Positions 8,514-17,923 of a stretch of DNA of 64,000 nucleotides are shown here, piece by piece. The notes under the pieces were generated by a model, which worked only from the letters and a program-made list of their open reading frames with translations, ran no database searches and was not told the origin of the DNA. The stretch lies in NCBI RefSeq assembly GCF_000227665.2, contig NZ_CP007030.1:1364001-1428000 (forward strand), in the 5' to 3' direction. Both the position numbers and the translations under genes were made by a program. Source of the stretch: Thiomicrospira aerophila AL3 (GTDB lineage Bacteria; Pseudomonadota; Gammaproteobacteria; Thiomicrospirales; Thiomicrospiraceae). Numbering within the stretch: the first letter of the stretch is position 1; every line of letters begins with the position of its first letter.

Positions 8514-10100
8514 ATGTTTCGACATCATTTAGTTATATCGTTAAGTTTGCTACTGGGATTAGTCTTGTTGCAAGCCTTAATGACATTTTGGTCATTTCAA
8601 AACTTAACTTATCATAAAGAACGCAGTTTGTCTGCACAGCAAATGCTAACAGAGGTCGTGCAATTTCGGGCCGATGCCAAACGACTAAAAGTTTGGCTTG
8701 CAGATTTTATCATTACCGAGAAAAGCAACACGGCTATTCGTGATAATTTATTTGCCAGAATGGATCAACAGCTGGCTGATTTAGCTCGCCAAAACCGCCT
8801 ATTTGAACAGTCAGCGCGAACAGAAGATATCCTATTTAGCCAAGCCGTGGCAAACAACAGTCTGCTGTTACAGCAAAACCTCAATGCACTAAAGCAGGCT
8901 TTGCAAACTCGTCAAGTCCAGGCGCTCGATTCCGATGAAGCACGCTGGCAAACCCTACTAGCCCTGTTCGATAAGTTTCAAGGCGCGGATATTCAACAAG
9001 TCGTGAACGAACTTATTGACCTACACAAAGCACACGTGGCCAAAGCCGAAGCGGACGCAGAGGCTACGCGTCAATTTATCTACCTTGCACTCTTAGCAGT
9101 GACCGCGCTGAGTTTAAGTTTAATGCTCTTTTTAAGTTATCACTTAATTCACCGCTTTAATCAGTCGATGCGAAACCTAACGGCAGGTGCCGACCGCTTT
9201 GCACAGGGCCATCTAACCGATCCCATTCCTACTAGCGGCCCACGTGAATTTCAAGATTTAGCCGCCCGCTTCAACGATATGGCCGCGCATTTAGATCAGG
9301 CCATCAAAACCCAACTGCAATTACAAGAAAATACCGAAGACAAAGTGCGCGAACGCACTGCCCAATTGCAACATGTGGTGACCCAATTACATGATGCCGA
9401 ACAACGACAGCAGGGGTTTTTAGCCGAACTTACTCACGAACTACGCACCCCCACTACAATTATTTTAGGCGAAGCAGAACTGGCATTACGACATTCACCC
9501 TCGGCACAGCACCAACAAACCCTGACGCGGATTATTGAATCCTGCCAAACCTTATCACTGCGTATTGATGACCTGATTATGGTAAGCCGTGGTCAGCACG
9601 CATTGGTTTCGGTTAACTTAACACCCGTGTTATTAGGTGATTTTTATCACGCCTTAGTAAAACAATGTCGAGATTACCAAGCGCGACTTGGCTTTGAATT
9701 GCAGCTTGACACTATTGCACTAACTGATAATCAACAGGTTTACATCGACTTGGAAAAAATGCATTTAGTGCTAGGCGTACTGCTTGAAAACGCCCTGCAC
9801 TACCAGTATCCGCCTTTACAGATTAGGCTGACCATGAACATTAAGGATGAACAAATACGAATTATCCTAGCTGACCAGGGTATTGGCTTAGACTTTACTG
9901 ATACTAGAGCACTCTTTACCCGCTATCATCGTGGTGAACAGGCTAAAAAAATGCGACCCGAAGGCTTAGGTTTAGGCTTACCCATAGCCAAAGCTTTGGT
10001 TGAAGCTCAGGACGGCGTGCTGCATTTTGCGCAAAATCAGCCGCAAGGCACTCAAGCCATGATAGATTTACCCCTCTTTGAGTTGAGGAGCGACGAGTAA
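8514..10100 (+). CDS. Membrane sensor histidine kinase (HAMP, HisKA, HATPase)
   Basis: About 528 residues from ATG 8514; an in-frame TTG at 8493 would add seven, but the ATG version starts directly at the first membrane helix. Order: membrane helix, about 160-residue periplasmic helical sensor domain, second membrane helix (about residues 188-210), HAMP, coiled linker, HisKA with LTHELRTP (His about 308), then HATPase with ENALHYQYPP and GLGLGLPIAK. It autophosphorylates and passes the phosphate to the adjacent OmpR-type regulator, whose start overlaps its stop (TAATG). The stimulus cannot be deduced; the divergent cytochrome c gene is one possible target. Confidence 0.88.
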   Translation: MFRHHLVISLSLLLGLVLLQALMTFWSFQNLTYHKERSLSAQQMLTEVVQFRADAKRLKVWLADFIITEKSNTAIRDNLFARMDQQLADLARQNRLFEQSARTEDILFSQAVANNSLLLQQNLNALKQALQTRQVQALDSDEARWQTLLALFDKFQGADIQQVVNELIDLHKAHVAKAEADAEATRQFIYLALLAVTALSLSLMLFLSYHLIHRFNQSMRNLTAGADRFAQGHLTDPIPTSGPREFQDLAARFNDMAAHLDQAIKTQLQLQENTEDKVRERTAQLQHVVTQLHDAEQRQQGFLAELTHELRTPTTIILGEAELALRHSPSAQHQQTLTRIIESCQTLSLRIDDLIMVSRGQHALVSVNLTPVLLGDFYHALVKQCRDYQARLGFELQLDTIALTDNQQVYIDLEKMHLVLGVLLENALHYQYPPLQIRLTMNIKDEQIRIILADQGIGLDFTDTRALFTRYHRGEQAKKMRPEGLGLGLPIAKALVEAQDGVLHFAQNQPQGTQAMIDLPLFELRSDE

Positions 10101-10771
10101 TGAAACTACTTCTTATCGAAGATGACCAGCGCCTCGCCGACTTTTTAGTCAGGGGCTTATTGGCCGAAGGCTATAATATTGAACGAATCAGCCGCATCGA
10201 CGCAGCCATGCCTTTAATCCGCTCTAGCGAACCTGATGTAGTCATTCTTGATCGACTGCTCGAAGATGGTGATGGATTGCAGGTGTGTCGTGATATTCGC
10301 AATATGAATCTGCCCTGCAAAATTTTAATGCTATCGGCTTTAGCTGAGGTCGATGATCGCATTCTTGGCTTACGCACAGGCGCCGACGATTATTTGGGTA
10401 AACCCTTTCATTTTGAAGAGCTTCTAGCTCGTATTGAGTCACTTGCACAGCGCACCGGGCAGCGTGAACAAGATGTGGTACTTAAGCTAAAGGATTTGCA
10501 GCTTAACCTTGCAAAACAAGAGGTGCGGCGACAAGAACAAGCCATTGAGATGACCGCAAAAGAATTACGTATTCTTGAAATGCTGATGCGCAATCAAGGT
10601 CGCGTATTAAGTCGAGAGCGGATTCTTAGTCATGTTTGGGGTGTTCTGGAAGACCCCATGACCAATATTGTTGATGTATATATGGCACGATTACGACGAA
10701 AAATTGATGATGGATTTGATGAAAAACTCATTAAGACACGACGAGGATTGGGTTATGTCATAGGGGATTAA
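10100..10771 (+). CDS. OmpR/PhoB-family response regulator
   Basis: 223 residues. An N-terminal receiver domain has the acidic pair EDD at 7-9, phosphoacceptor Asp51 in VVILDRLL and the Lys of LGKPF. A C-terminal winged helix includes TAKELRILEMLMRNQGRV and ends in RRGLGYVIGD. Its ATG overlaps the kinase stop by one base, so the two form a cognate two-component pair. Target genes are not evident from sequence. It is convergent with the next gene, 44 bp away; the gap holds only an imperfect AT-rich dyad. Confidence 0.92.
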   Translation: MKLLLIEDDQRLADFLVRGLLAEGYNIERISRIDAAMPLIRSSEPDVVILDRLLEDGDGLQVCRDIRNMNLPCKILMLSALAEVDDRILGLRTGADDYLGKPFHFEELLARIESLAQRTGQREQDVVLKLKDLQLNLAKQEVRRQEQAIEMTAKELRILEMLMRNQGRVLSRERILSHVWGVLEDPMTNIVDVYMARLRRKIDDGFDEKLIKTRRGLGYVIGD

Positions 10772-10815
10772 CCTCCTATGACATCGTTTAACTAATTATG
10801 ATTTTTGTGAATCAA

Positions 10816-11370
10816 CTAGTTGGCAACAAAGGGTAAGGATGAATGATGTAGCACAATACGTAACTGCCCCTCATCATCTTTTTTAAAGCCCCAGGTTTTA
10901 TCAACGGTGGTGGTTTCTCCCGCTTTATTGGTGAGCGTGACATGGCCCATCGTTAATGCCAGGTCGCCGTTAATATAAACCGCAGCATTATTAAACTCAT
11001 ATCCCTGCCAACCTTTTAGCGCAAAACCATCATCGCCATAGTTGGGGTTATTCCCCACAAAATAGGCCAAAGCGCCTTCATGCGTGGTTCTAAAAGTAGT
11101 ATCACCGGTTGCTAGAGTCGGCTTAAATAATACCGGCCCCATCTTATAGCCGTAAGCTTGATTAAGCACCGCTTCAGCCGTTGCTTGTGCTTTGGCTTGG
11201 CCGCCTTTAGCATAATCTTGACTAATTTGAATCAATGCTGCACCCCAGGCTTGTTGCGCGGCACGCACCTCGTCTTCTGTGATATTGTTGTTTTGAACTG
11301 GTGCGGCGAGCGCGGCACCGGATGCCATCACAGTAACGAATCCCAAACTAAGTAATGTACGTCTTTTCAT
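10816..11370 (-). CDS. Secreted NTF2/SnoaL-like protein of unknown function
   Basis: 184 residues from the ATG that follows GGAG at a good distance; upstream in-frame ATGs (to 11385) would only lengthen the basic tip of the signal peptide. A cleavable signal (MKRRTLLSLGFV ... ALAAP) is followed by a single compact domain with conserved ATGDTTFRTTHEGALAYFVG, INGDLALTMGHV and KTWGFKKDDEGQLRIVLHHSSLP. I recognise this as a periplasmic NTF2-like family that databases often mislabel as phosphoribosyl-AMP cyclohydrolase; it has none of that enzyme's motifs. Function unknown. Monocistronic, convergent with the response regulator. Confidence 0.75.
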   Translation of the reverse strand: MKRRTLLSLGFVTVMASGAALAAPVQNNNITEDEVRAAQQAWGAALIQISQDYAKGGQAKAQATAEAVLNQAYGYKMGPVLFKPTLATGDTTFRTTHEGALAYFVGNNPNYGDDGFALKGWQGYEFNNAAVYINGDLALTMGHVTLTNKAGETTTVDKTWGFKKDDEGQLRIVLHHSSLPFVAN

Positions 11371-11530
11371 CTTGTTCATCTCCATTCTTGGCTATACCCC
11401 TTTACGGGCTGAGTGCTTCGAGTCATATGTTTGATGAGCTCTGCAGCTGTTCGAGTTCTATAGTAAGAGAGGAGTTTGAATCAGCCTGTTGAGAAAGATT
11501 AACCTAAGATGAACAGCTGATTAAGATGGA

Positions 11531-14500
11531 TTACAACTTCGCTAAAGCCTTTTGCAACCGATTTATCGACACGGTTTGGATGGTTTTCATCGGTTGTGAA
11601 AACAATGAAATGCGCAACTCTTCCAGCATCCAACGCAACTCGATTAACTCTGACGGCGGATGTGCGCCATAACGCTGTGCCAAGGCGTCATAATCGGCAA
11701 GTAAACCCAGCATTTGGCGTTGGGTGTGTTGATCTTTTTGCGGGTCTAAATCCAGTTTTTCTAGGCGCAATTGCAAGGCTTTTAAATAACGCGGCATTTG
11801 TTTGAGCCATGTATCCGGGGTTTCCAGCACAAAATTCAGATTCACCAAACCATCCAACTGACTTTTAATATCGTCCATCGAAGCCAACCAACGCGGATTC
11901 ACCTTGCCTTTCACTTGTTTGGCCAGTTGTTGATGGCCGGTTAAAATCTCCGTCACCAGGCCTGCTAAGGTTTGCGCATCGGCCACCCAGTCGGCTTTCA
12001 GGGTAGCCAAAGCAGCTACAAACTGCGCGTGTTGACGTATGGCTTGCGGTTCGGGCACAAGACGGCGCAGGGATTTATCAATAATCTGCTCGGTTAAATG
12101 GGCGCAGGAACCATAGGGCGCAAAACACAAGCAGGCCTGCTTGAGATTAAGATGTTTTTGCAGGTATTTCACCTTGTCGTGCAGTTGCATTTTTAACAAA
12201 GCCCAGACCGCATAACCATGGTGTTTTGTGGCCTGGCGTTCGTCGCCACTGCGGGTTAAAAACACCTGACCCTGCTCTATCACCAGGCCTGGATAGGCTT
12301 GTAATTGCTTGCCGTGAGATTTGATGGTTTCATGGTCTTTAAGGTCACCAAAATTCCATTCGGTGACCGCCTGTTTTTTCTCGCCGCCACTTTGCTGAAT
12401 TTTCGCTTCAACCAGATGATGATAACGTCGTTTGAGCTCAGCCAGGTCGGCACTTTCGGCAATCAACTTGCCTTTGTCATCCAGCAGTTGATACCAAGGC
12501 AGCAGATGAGCGGGCAAGCTGACCGCATGAAAGTCATCAAGACCAATTTTGTGCTGTGCGCTGCGATTAAGTGCTTGAATCAGTTGCGGCGTAAACTCGC
12601 CCTGCTCGGCACTGATCTGCTGCGCTACCCGCTCGGCCACCGCTGGCGCGGGCACAAACTGTTTGCGAAGTTGTTTTGGCAAGGCTTTGATATAGCAGGT
12701 GATTTTTTCCTTAATAAATCCGGGCGTAAGCCATTCAAACTGGCTTTCATTCACCAGGTTCAGACCGGCTAACGGAATTTTAAATACCACACCGTCTTGT
12801 TGCTTGCCTGGCTCAAAACGGTAATCCAATTGCAAGGGGATGCGCTGGCTGAGTTGAATTTGATCTGGAAAATCGCGCTCGTACTGACGGTCTAAATCCT
12901 GTTTTAATAAATCGGATTCGGTCAGCTTTAGCGCTTCTTGCTGCTTTTTATCGGCTTTTTTCAACCAGCTTTCTAACGCCGGTTGGTTATAAATAGGCTC
13001 CGGAATCCGCGCGGCATAAAAGTCTTGCAGCACCTGTTCTTCGACTAACAAGTCTGGCCGACGCAGTTTGCTTTCATAACGCTCAATGTTTTCAATCAGC
13101 TTGAGATTATGCTGGTAAAAGGCGGCACGCGTATTGACCTCTTGTTGTGCCAAGGCCCGAATAAAAATGCCACGCGCGTCTTTTGGGTTAATAGGCCCGT
13201 AGTTACATACGCGACGGCTCACAATCGGCAGACCATACAAGGTAACCGACTCATAGGCACCAACCTGACCGGTTTTTTTCTGCCAATGCGGGTCCGCATA
13301 ACTGCGTTTTATAAGATGCGGCGCACAATCTTCGACCCAGCGCACATCAATTTCGGCATTGGTACGCGCGTAAAGCTTGCTGGTTTCGACCATTTCAGCC
13401 GACATCAACCATTTGGGTTTGCGTTTAAACAACACCGAGCTGGGATGAATAAACAGCTTGGTACCGCGTGCACCCAGATAGCCCTGCGCGTCATCACGCA
13501 TCATAATCTGCCCAAGCAGGCCTGCTAGTAGCGATCGATGCAGATTGATGCTATGCAAATCACTCAGCCGTTCAAGGGTTTGGCCATTTTCAGTGACTTC
13601 TTCATACAAATGCAGTTCACCAACTTTTAAACCAATCGACTTTAAGCTGACTTTAAGCTGGTGAAATAAATCATGCCATTCGCGCAAACGTAAATACGAC
13701 AGGTAATTGGTTTTACAGAGTTTGCGCAGTTTATTTTGACTGAGGTGGCGCGCTTGGTATTCATAAAACCGCCACAAATTGAGGAAAAACAAAAAGTCTG
13801 AGCGCGGGTCTTCCCATTGTTTGTGCTTAGTACGCGCCGCCTGCATGGTTTGTTCGTTAATGTCTCGCGGGTCTTGAATACTGATGGCGGCGGCAATAAT
13901 CAACACCTCGGCCAGCACATTGTTTTTTTCCGCTTCTAATACCATTTTGGCAATGCGTGGTTCGAGCGGTAAGCGCGCCAAATCACGCCCGGCGTCGGTC
14001 AGTTGTTTTTTGTCATCCAGCGCGCCAATTTCAATCAGTTGGCGATAACCGTCATTGACGGCTTTTTCTTCCGGCGGTTCAATAAACGGAAAGTTTTGCA
14101 CCTTGCCGAGTTTAAGCTGCGCCATATTCAATAACACCGACGATAACGAGGTGCGGTGAATTTCCGGGTCGGTAAATTCAGGACGCGCGTTAAAATCTTC
14201 TTCGGAATACAAGCGAATACAAATACCGTCCGCGACCCGTCCACACCGCCCTTTACGCTGATTGGCCGAGGCTTGCGAGATTTTTTCAACCGGCAGTCGC
14301 TGGACTTTTGAACGCACACTATAACGGCTGATGCGCACCAGGCCAGGATCAATTACATAACGAATGCCCGGCACTGTCAGGGAGGTTTCGGCGACGTTGG
14401 TGGACAGAATAATTCGGCGCTTGTTGGAGGTTTGGAACACCTTGTTTTGCTCGCTCATCGACAAACGGGCATAAAGCGGAATGACTTCGGTGTTTTTTAA

Positions 14501-15466
14501 ATTCTGTTTGCGTAGTGCCTCGGCGGTTTCTTTGATATCGCGCTCGCCGATTTGAAACACCAGCACATCGCCAAACGGATCATGCGTCGCCAATTCGTCC
14601 AACGCCTCGATAATGCCATCGGTTAAATCCTGCTCAATCACCGTGCCGTCGTCCATTTCGACCTGACCCAGCGGGCGATAGCGCACTTCTACCGGATAGG
14701 TGCGCCCAGACACCTCGACAATCGGCACTGCCCGACCGGGTTGCTTGAAATGCTCGGCAAAGCGTGCGGTATCAATGGTCGCCGAGGTGATAATCACCTT
14801 TAAATCCGGGCGTTTGGGCAGCAGCTGTTTAAGTATGCCAAGCAGAAAATCAATATTGACACTGCGCTCGTGCGCCTCGTCGATAATAATCGTATCGTAT
14901 TGACTGAGAAAACGGTCGTTTTGGATTTCCGCTAATAAAATCCCGTCGGTCATCACTTTGATTAAACTGGTTTCGTGTACCTGATCATGAAAACGCACTT
15001 GATAACCGACCAACTCACCCAAGCTCGAACCGAGTTCTTCTGCCAGACGTTCCGCCACACTGCGCGCCGCCAAACGTCGCGGTTGCGTACAACCAATTCG
15101 CCCCATCACACCGCGTCCGGCTTCTAAACACAGCTTCGGAAGCTGGGTGGTTTTGCCCGAACCGGTTTCCCCGGCAATCACCACCACTTGATGGTTTTTA
15201 ATCAAATCCAATAACTCATCACGCCGCCCCACTACCGGTAAAGCGGCATCATAATGGATGGTCGGCACCAAGGCTTTGCGTGCTTGTACCTTATCCAACG
15301 ATTGCTGCAATCTTTCACACCAACGCAACCAGGCCTGCTTGTCTTGCTCGGTGTCAGCGCTCAGATTTAACCGCTTTAAATCACGTTTTAATCGAAACTG
15401 ATCACGACTTTGCGCTTGTGTTATCAACGGGAAAAGTTCAGCTGGATTTTTAGGAAATGAGGACAT
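11531..15466 (-). CDS. hrpA: ATP-dependent RNA helicase HrpA (DEAH box)
   Basis: 1311 residues from the ATG at 15464-15466 (MSSFPKNPAEL); the longer frame to 15538 overlaps yoeB and is unlikely. E. coli HrpA is about 1300 residues. It shows Walker A GETGSGKTT, the DEAH box IIDEAHERS, SAT motif III and QRKGRCGRV motif VI, then the HA2/OB-fold region and the long C-terminal DUF3418 domain. HrpA acts on stalled ribosomes and structured mRNA. It carries five CAGGCCTG repeats (11957, 12132, 12284, 13517, 15330). It lies 13 bp downstream of yoeB and could be read from that promoter too. Confidence 0.95.
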   Translation of the reverse strand: MSSFPKNPAELFPLITQAQSRDQFRLKRDLKRLNLSADTEQDKQAWLRWCERLQQSLDKVQARKALVPTIHYDAALPVVGRRDELLDLIKNHQVVVIAGETGSGKTTQLPKLCLEAGRGVMGRIGCTQPRRLAARSVAERLAEELGSSLGELVGYQVRFHDQVHETSLIKVMTDGILLAEIQNDRFLSQYDTIIIDEAHERSVNIDFLLGILKQLLPKRPDLKVIITSATIDTARFAEHFKQPGRAVPIVEVSGRTYPVEVRYRPLGQVEMDDGTVIEQDLTDGIIEALDELATHDPFGDVLVFQIGERDIKETAEALRKQNLKNTEVIPLYARLSMSEQNKVFQTSNKRRIILSTNVAETSLTVPGIRYVIDPGLVRISRYSVRSKVQRLPVEKISQASANQRKGRCGRVADGICIRLYSEEDFNARPEFTDPEIHRTSLSSVLLNMAQLKLGKVQNFPFIEPPEEKAVNDGYRQLIEIGALDDKKQLTDAGRDLARLPLEPRIAKMVLEAEKNNVLAEVLIIAAAISIQDPRDINEQTMQAARTKHKQWEDPRSDFLFFLNLWRFYEYQARHLSQNKLRKLCKTNYLSYLRLREWHDLFHQLKVSLKSIGLKVGELHLYEEVTENGQTLERLSDLHSINLHRSLLAGLLGQIMMRDDAQGYLGARGTKLFIHPSSVLFKRKPKWLMSAEMVETSKLYARTNAEIDVRWVEDCAPHLIKRSYADPHWQKKTGQVGAYESVTLYGLPIVSRRVCNYGPINPKDARGIFIRALAQQEVNTRAAFYQHNLKLIENIERYESKLRRPDLLVEEQVLQDFYAARIPEPIYNQPALESWLKKADKKQQEALKLTESDLLKQDLDRQYERDFPDQIQLSQRIPLQLDYRFEPGKQQDGVVFKIPLAGLNLVNESQFEWLTPGFIKEKITCYIKALPKQLRKQFVPAPAVAERVAQQISAEQGEFTPQLIQALNRSAQHKIGLDDFHAVSLPAHLLPWYQLLDDKGKLIAESADLAELKRRYHHLVEAKIQQSGGEKKQAVTEWNFGDLKDHETIKSHGKQLQAYPGLVIEQGQVFLTRSGDERQATKHHGYAVWALLKMQLHDKVKYLQKHLNLKQACLCFAPYGSCAHLTEQIIDKSLRRLVPEPQAIRQHAQFVAALATLKADWVADAQTLAGLVTEILTGHQQLAKQVKGKVNPRWLASMDDIKSQLDGLVNLNFVLETPDTWLKQMPRYLKALQLRLEKLDLDPQKDQHTQRQMLGLLADYDALAQRYGAHPPSELIELRWMLEELRISLFSQPMKTIQTVSINRLQKALAKL

Positions 15467-15479
15467 GAGTATTTTAAAT

Positions 15480-15734
15480 TTAGTAATGATAGCGAAGTTG
15501 AGCAATGAGAAGATCATTCTCCACCAGCTTGTAAACAATGCGGTGCTCTTGGTTAATACGGCGCGACCAATAACTGCTTAATGCATGTTTAAGCGTTTCT
15601 GGTTTACCTCGCCCTTCAAAAGGCGTTCGTTGAATTTCATGGATCAGATCATTGATTTTCTTGAGGGTCTTTTTGTCTTGCGTTTGCCAATAAAGATAAT
15701 CAGACCAAGCATGCTCTGAAAATATTAATCGCAT
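15480..15734 (-). CDS. yoeB: YoeB toxin, ribosome-dependent mRNA interferase
   Basis: 84 residues, exactly the E. coli YoeB length and alignable end to end by eye. Catalytic positions are kept: Glu46, Arg59, Arg65 and the C-terminal His83-Tyr84 of RYHY. YoeB cleaves mRNA in the ribosomal A site. The start overlaps the antitoxin stop by 10 bp, the usual coupling for YefM-YoeB. Since catalytic residues and antitoxin are all present, the module looks active. Confidence 0.95.
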   Translation of the reverse strand: MRLIFSEHAWSDYLYWQTQDKKTLKKINDLIHEIQRTPFEGRGKPETLKHALSSYWSRRINQEHRIVYKLVENDLLIAQLRYHY

Positions 15735-15982
15735 TCAACCAATGCCCGCGCTTGACTCTGTCCACTTTCAAGCTCATGGATCGAATCCATTAAACGCTTG
15801 GCATTTTTCGGGCTACGCAGCAAGTAAGCGGTTTCTTCTAGCGCTTGATAGTCCTCAAGTGACATCAAAACGGCTGCACGATCATTTTTTTTGGTGATCA
15901 CCATCGCTTCATGGTTATCACACACCTGGTTAATACTTTCCGCTAAATGGTTGCGCGCCCAAGAATAGGTAACAGCTTGCAT
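15725..15982 (-). CDS. yefM: YefM antitoxin (Phd/YefM family)
   Basis: 85 residues from the ATG at 15980-15982 (MQAVTYSWARNHL); an upstream TTG adds three. Antitoxin and DNA-binding repressor of the YefM-YoeB pair: the N-terminal half is the Phd/YefM fold (VTKKNDRAAVLMSLEDYQAL) and the C-terminal part wraps the toxin. A TGTACA-centred palindrome lies about 35 bp upstream, matching the known YefM operator core. Confidence 0.93.
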   Translation of the reverse strand: MQAVTYSWARNHLAESINQVCDNHEAMVITKKNDRAAVLMSLEDYQALEETAYLLRSPKNAKRLMDSIHELESGQSQARALVECD

Positions 15983-16009
15983 GATTATCAACCCCGCTTG
16001 ATTAATGAC

Positions 16010-16027
16010 AATATATTGTACAACATT
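16010..16027 (-). promoter_or_regulatory. Candidate YefM-YoeB operator/promoter
   Basis: The palindrome TTGTACAA at 16016-16023 contains the TGTACA hexamer that forms the core of the E. coli yefM-yoeB operator. On the minus strand it overlaps TACAATAT, usable as a -10 element, about 30 bp before the yefM ATG. The match to known operators supports autoregulation. Confidence 0.55.
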
Positions 16028-16144
16028 AAACCTTAATCCATTCGTTCATTCAATCGTCAGTGTTAGGCTTAAATTTATGTCAATCTAGAGGAAGCAGCAT
16101 TAACCGCTGAACGAGTAGTCAGCGGTTGCTTCAAGTGTTTGAGG

Positions 16145-16681
16145 TTAATTGGTGATGTCTTTTGGTTCACCAACCACGGCTTTCAGTTTGGCAAGATCAA
16201 AGGTGGTTTGTTCGATATCCAAACCCAATTCGAGCATTTGCGCTTCCAACTGTTCTTTTTCCGCTTTCAGATCAATCAAGCCACTGGTGTTTTGTTCGAG
16301 CGTGTACATCTGGGTCACACCTAGGTGATAAAAACGCAATAGTTTCATCGCTTCGACATCGCCGGCAGCAACCTTTTCTTGCAGTTGGCGCATGGCATTG
16401 GTGATGTGCATTAGGCTGCGTTTGAGTTTCCAGCCATACATCGCCTCCGCCATCCACGGCTTATCTTTAAAAAATTTCGCGGTGATCCAAAACACTAACA
16501 CCAAACCCATTAACGCGCCCATAATTTGAATCGTTAGCGGATTGTGTGGATTATCAAACAGACTATAAAACCCATAGGAGGTACTAAAACCGACTAGAAT
16601 AAATAACGCCATAATCCGAATGGTCGCATTACGCGTGTTAGTACGATAGACCTTAGGATCAATATCTTGAATCTGAAACAT
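16145..16681 (-). CDS. DUF3087 membrane protein
   Basis: 178 residues, recognised as the DUF3087 family, which has no assigned function. Two membrane helices (about residues 22-40 and 52-70) are followed by a cytoplasmic helical tail with heptad-like segments (LKAEKEQLEAQMLELGLDIEQ), likely a coiled coil. It is transcribed 17 bp after the SlyD-type isomerase gene, so the two probably share an operon. Downstream, at 16102-16127, a 9-bp stem (AACCGCTGA / TCAGCGGTT) lies where a terminator would be expected, but no T run follows. Confidence 0.75.
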   Translation of the reverse strand: MFQIQDIDPKVYRTNTRNATIRIMALFILVGFSTSYGFYSLFDNPHNPLTIQIMGALMGLVLVFWITAKFFKDKPWMAEAMYGWKLKRSLMHITNAMRQLQEKVAAGDVEAMKLLRFYHLGVTQMYTLEQNTSGLIDLKAEKEQLEAQMLELGLDIEQTTFDLAKLKAVVGEPKDITN

Positions 16682-16698
16682 CCTGCCTCCTATTCAAC

Positions 16699-17124
16699 TT
16701 ATTCAACTGAAACGACTTCGACCTTATAATTTAAGCGTTTGCCGGCTAACGGATGATTACCGTCTAAAAAGACCTTATCGCCAGACACCTTCGTAATTCT
16801 AAAGTTAACGATTTCACCATCTGGATCTTCCGTTTGAACTACGCTACCCTCAACCAGCTCAACGGTATCATCAAAGTTCTCCGGGCCTGCCACCACAATC
16901 AAGTCATCACGACCTTGACCGTAAGCTTGCTCGGGCTCAATCGTTGTTTTGCCGACAAATCCAGGTTCTTCGCCATCCATAAAGGTTTCTAAACCTTCAA
17001 TAATCTCTTCTTCACCATGTATATAAACCACAGGTTCAACATCAAACGTTGAGTCTAGTAATTCCCCTTTTTCATCACGTAATTCGTAGTGAAATGTGAC
17101 CTTTGCACCATTTTTAATTCGCAT
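16699..17124 (-). CDS. FKBP-type peptidyl-prolyl isomerase, SlyD-like
   Basis: 141 residues starting at the second in-frame ATG, which has AGGA six bases upstream; the first ATG (17130) has no usable spacing. Split FKBP domain with an insert-in-flap chaperone region: GAKVTFHYELRDEKGELLDST, then VYIHGEEEIIEGLETFMDG, then NHPLAGKRLNYKVEVVSVE. It catalyses proline isomerisation and helps protein folding in the cytoplasm. It lacks the His-rich metal-binding tail of E. coli SlyD, so SlpA/FkpB-like naming is also possible. It is divergent from dnaQ. Confidence 0.85.
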   Translation of the reverse strand: MRIKNGAKVTFHYELRDEKGELLDSTFDVEPVVYIHGEEEIIEGLETFMDGEEPGFVGKTTIEPEQAYGQGRDDLIVVAGPENFDDTVELVEGSVVQTEDPDGEIVNFRITKVSGDKVFLDGNHPLAGKRLNYKVEVVSVE

Positions 17125-17152
17125 AAACATTCCTTTGTGTTCTACATAAAAT

Positions 17153-17168
17153 TTTCAGCATGCTAAAA
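17153..17168. promoter_or_regulatory. Near-palindrome between the SlyD-like gene and dnaQ
   Basis: TTTCAGCATGCTAAAA, an eight-base-pair AGCATGCT core with TTT/AAA flanks and one mismatch pair, sits in the 76-bp divergent gap. It could be a shared operator, but nothing else supports that. Confidence 0.25.
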
Positions 17169-17200
17169 TTAACGTTATTTTACTCGATTTGGAATAGACC

Positions 17201-17908
17201 ATGCGCCAGATTATCCTTGATACCGAAACCACCGGCATAGACCCCAAAAAAGGCCATCGTATTATTGAAATTGGCGCGGTGGAAGTCATTGATCGCCGGA
17301 TTACCGGTGCCTACTACCACCAATACATTCACCCTGAGCGTGAAGTAGAACAAGAAGCAATTGATGTGCATGGCATCACGAATGAATTCTTAACCGACAA
17401 ACCGCTATTTAAGGCGATTGTTAGCGAGTTTATGGACTTTGTAGCAGGTGCCGAGCTGATTATTCATAATGCCCCTTTTGATGTCGGCTTTATCAATCAT
17501 GAGCTAAATCTACTGCAACCCAATAGCTGGGGCAAAATCGAAGACCATTGCAAAATTACCGATACGCTTAAAATGGCGCGGCGGATGTATCCCGGCCAAC
17601 GTGCATCGCTAGACGCACTTTGCAAACGCTTGATGGTTGATAATAGTAACCGCACCCTGCATGGCGCATTACTCGATGCCGAAATCTTGGCGGATGTGTA
17701 TTTAGCCATGACCGGCGGCCAGGTGAGTTTAAGCCTAAAAAATCAACACGAAGCGCATAGCCATTCGCTAACACAGCAAGTGGCCACTGCGCGTGCGGAT
17801 ATAATTGACCAACTTAAAGTCATTTATCCCAGTGATGATGAACTGGCCGCCCATCAGGCTTATTTAGCACAATTGTCAAAAGAAACCAAAACCGAGATTA
17901 ATTGGTAA
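17201..17908 (+). CDS. dnaQ: DNA polymerase III epsilon subunit (proofreading exonuclease)
   Basis: 235 residues, the normal size. Exo motif I LDTETTG (catalytic Asp and Glu), Exo II HNAPFDVGF and Exo III HGALLDAEILADVY are all present, giving the DEDDh active site. It provides 3'-5' proofreading in the replicative polymerase core. The C-terminal tail (after about residue 185) is the region that binds the alpha subunit. It is convergent with folD, 15 bp apart. Confidence 0.95.
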   Translation: MRQIILDTETTGIDPKKGHRIIEIGAVEVIDRRITGAYYHQYIHPEREVEQEAIDVHGITNEFLTDKPLFKAIVSEFMDFVAGAELIIHNAPFDVGFINHELNLLQPNSWGKIEDHCKITDTLKMARRMYPGQRASLDALCKRLMVDNSNRTLHGALLDAEILADVYLAMTGGQVSLSLKNQHEAHSHSLTQQVATARADIIDQLKVIYPSDDELAAHQAYLAQLSKETKTEINW

Positions 17909-17923
17909 CGTTAACCTGCAAAA

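Noticed and set aside
10816-11385. Phosphoribosyl-AMP cyclohydrolase (HisI)
   Set aside because: This label circulates for the family, but the protein has a signal peptide, an NTF2-like core and none of the HisI metal-binding Cys/His motifs.
15467-15538. N-terminal extension of HrpA
   Set aside because: The extra 24 codons overlap yoeB and do not match HrpA; the ATG at 15464-15466 gives the normal N-terminus.
16102-16127. Terminator behind the DUF3087 gene
   Set aside because: The AACCGCTGA stem is good, but no T run follows on the minus strand, so it is mentioned only as a hairpin.
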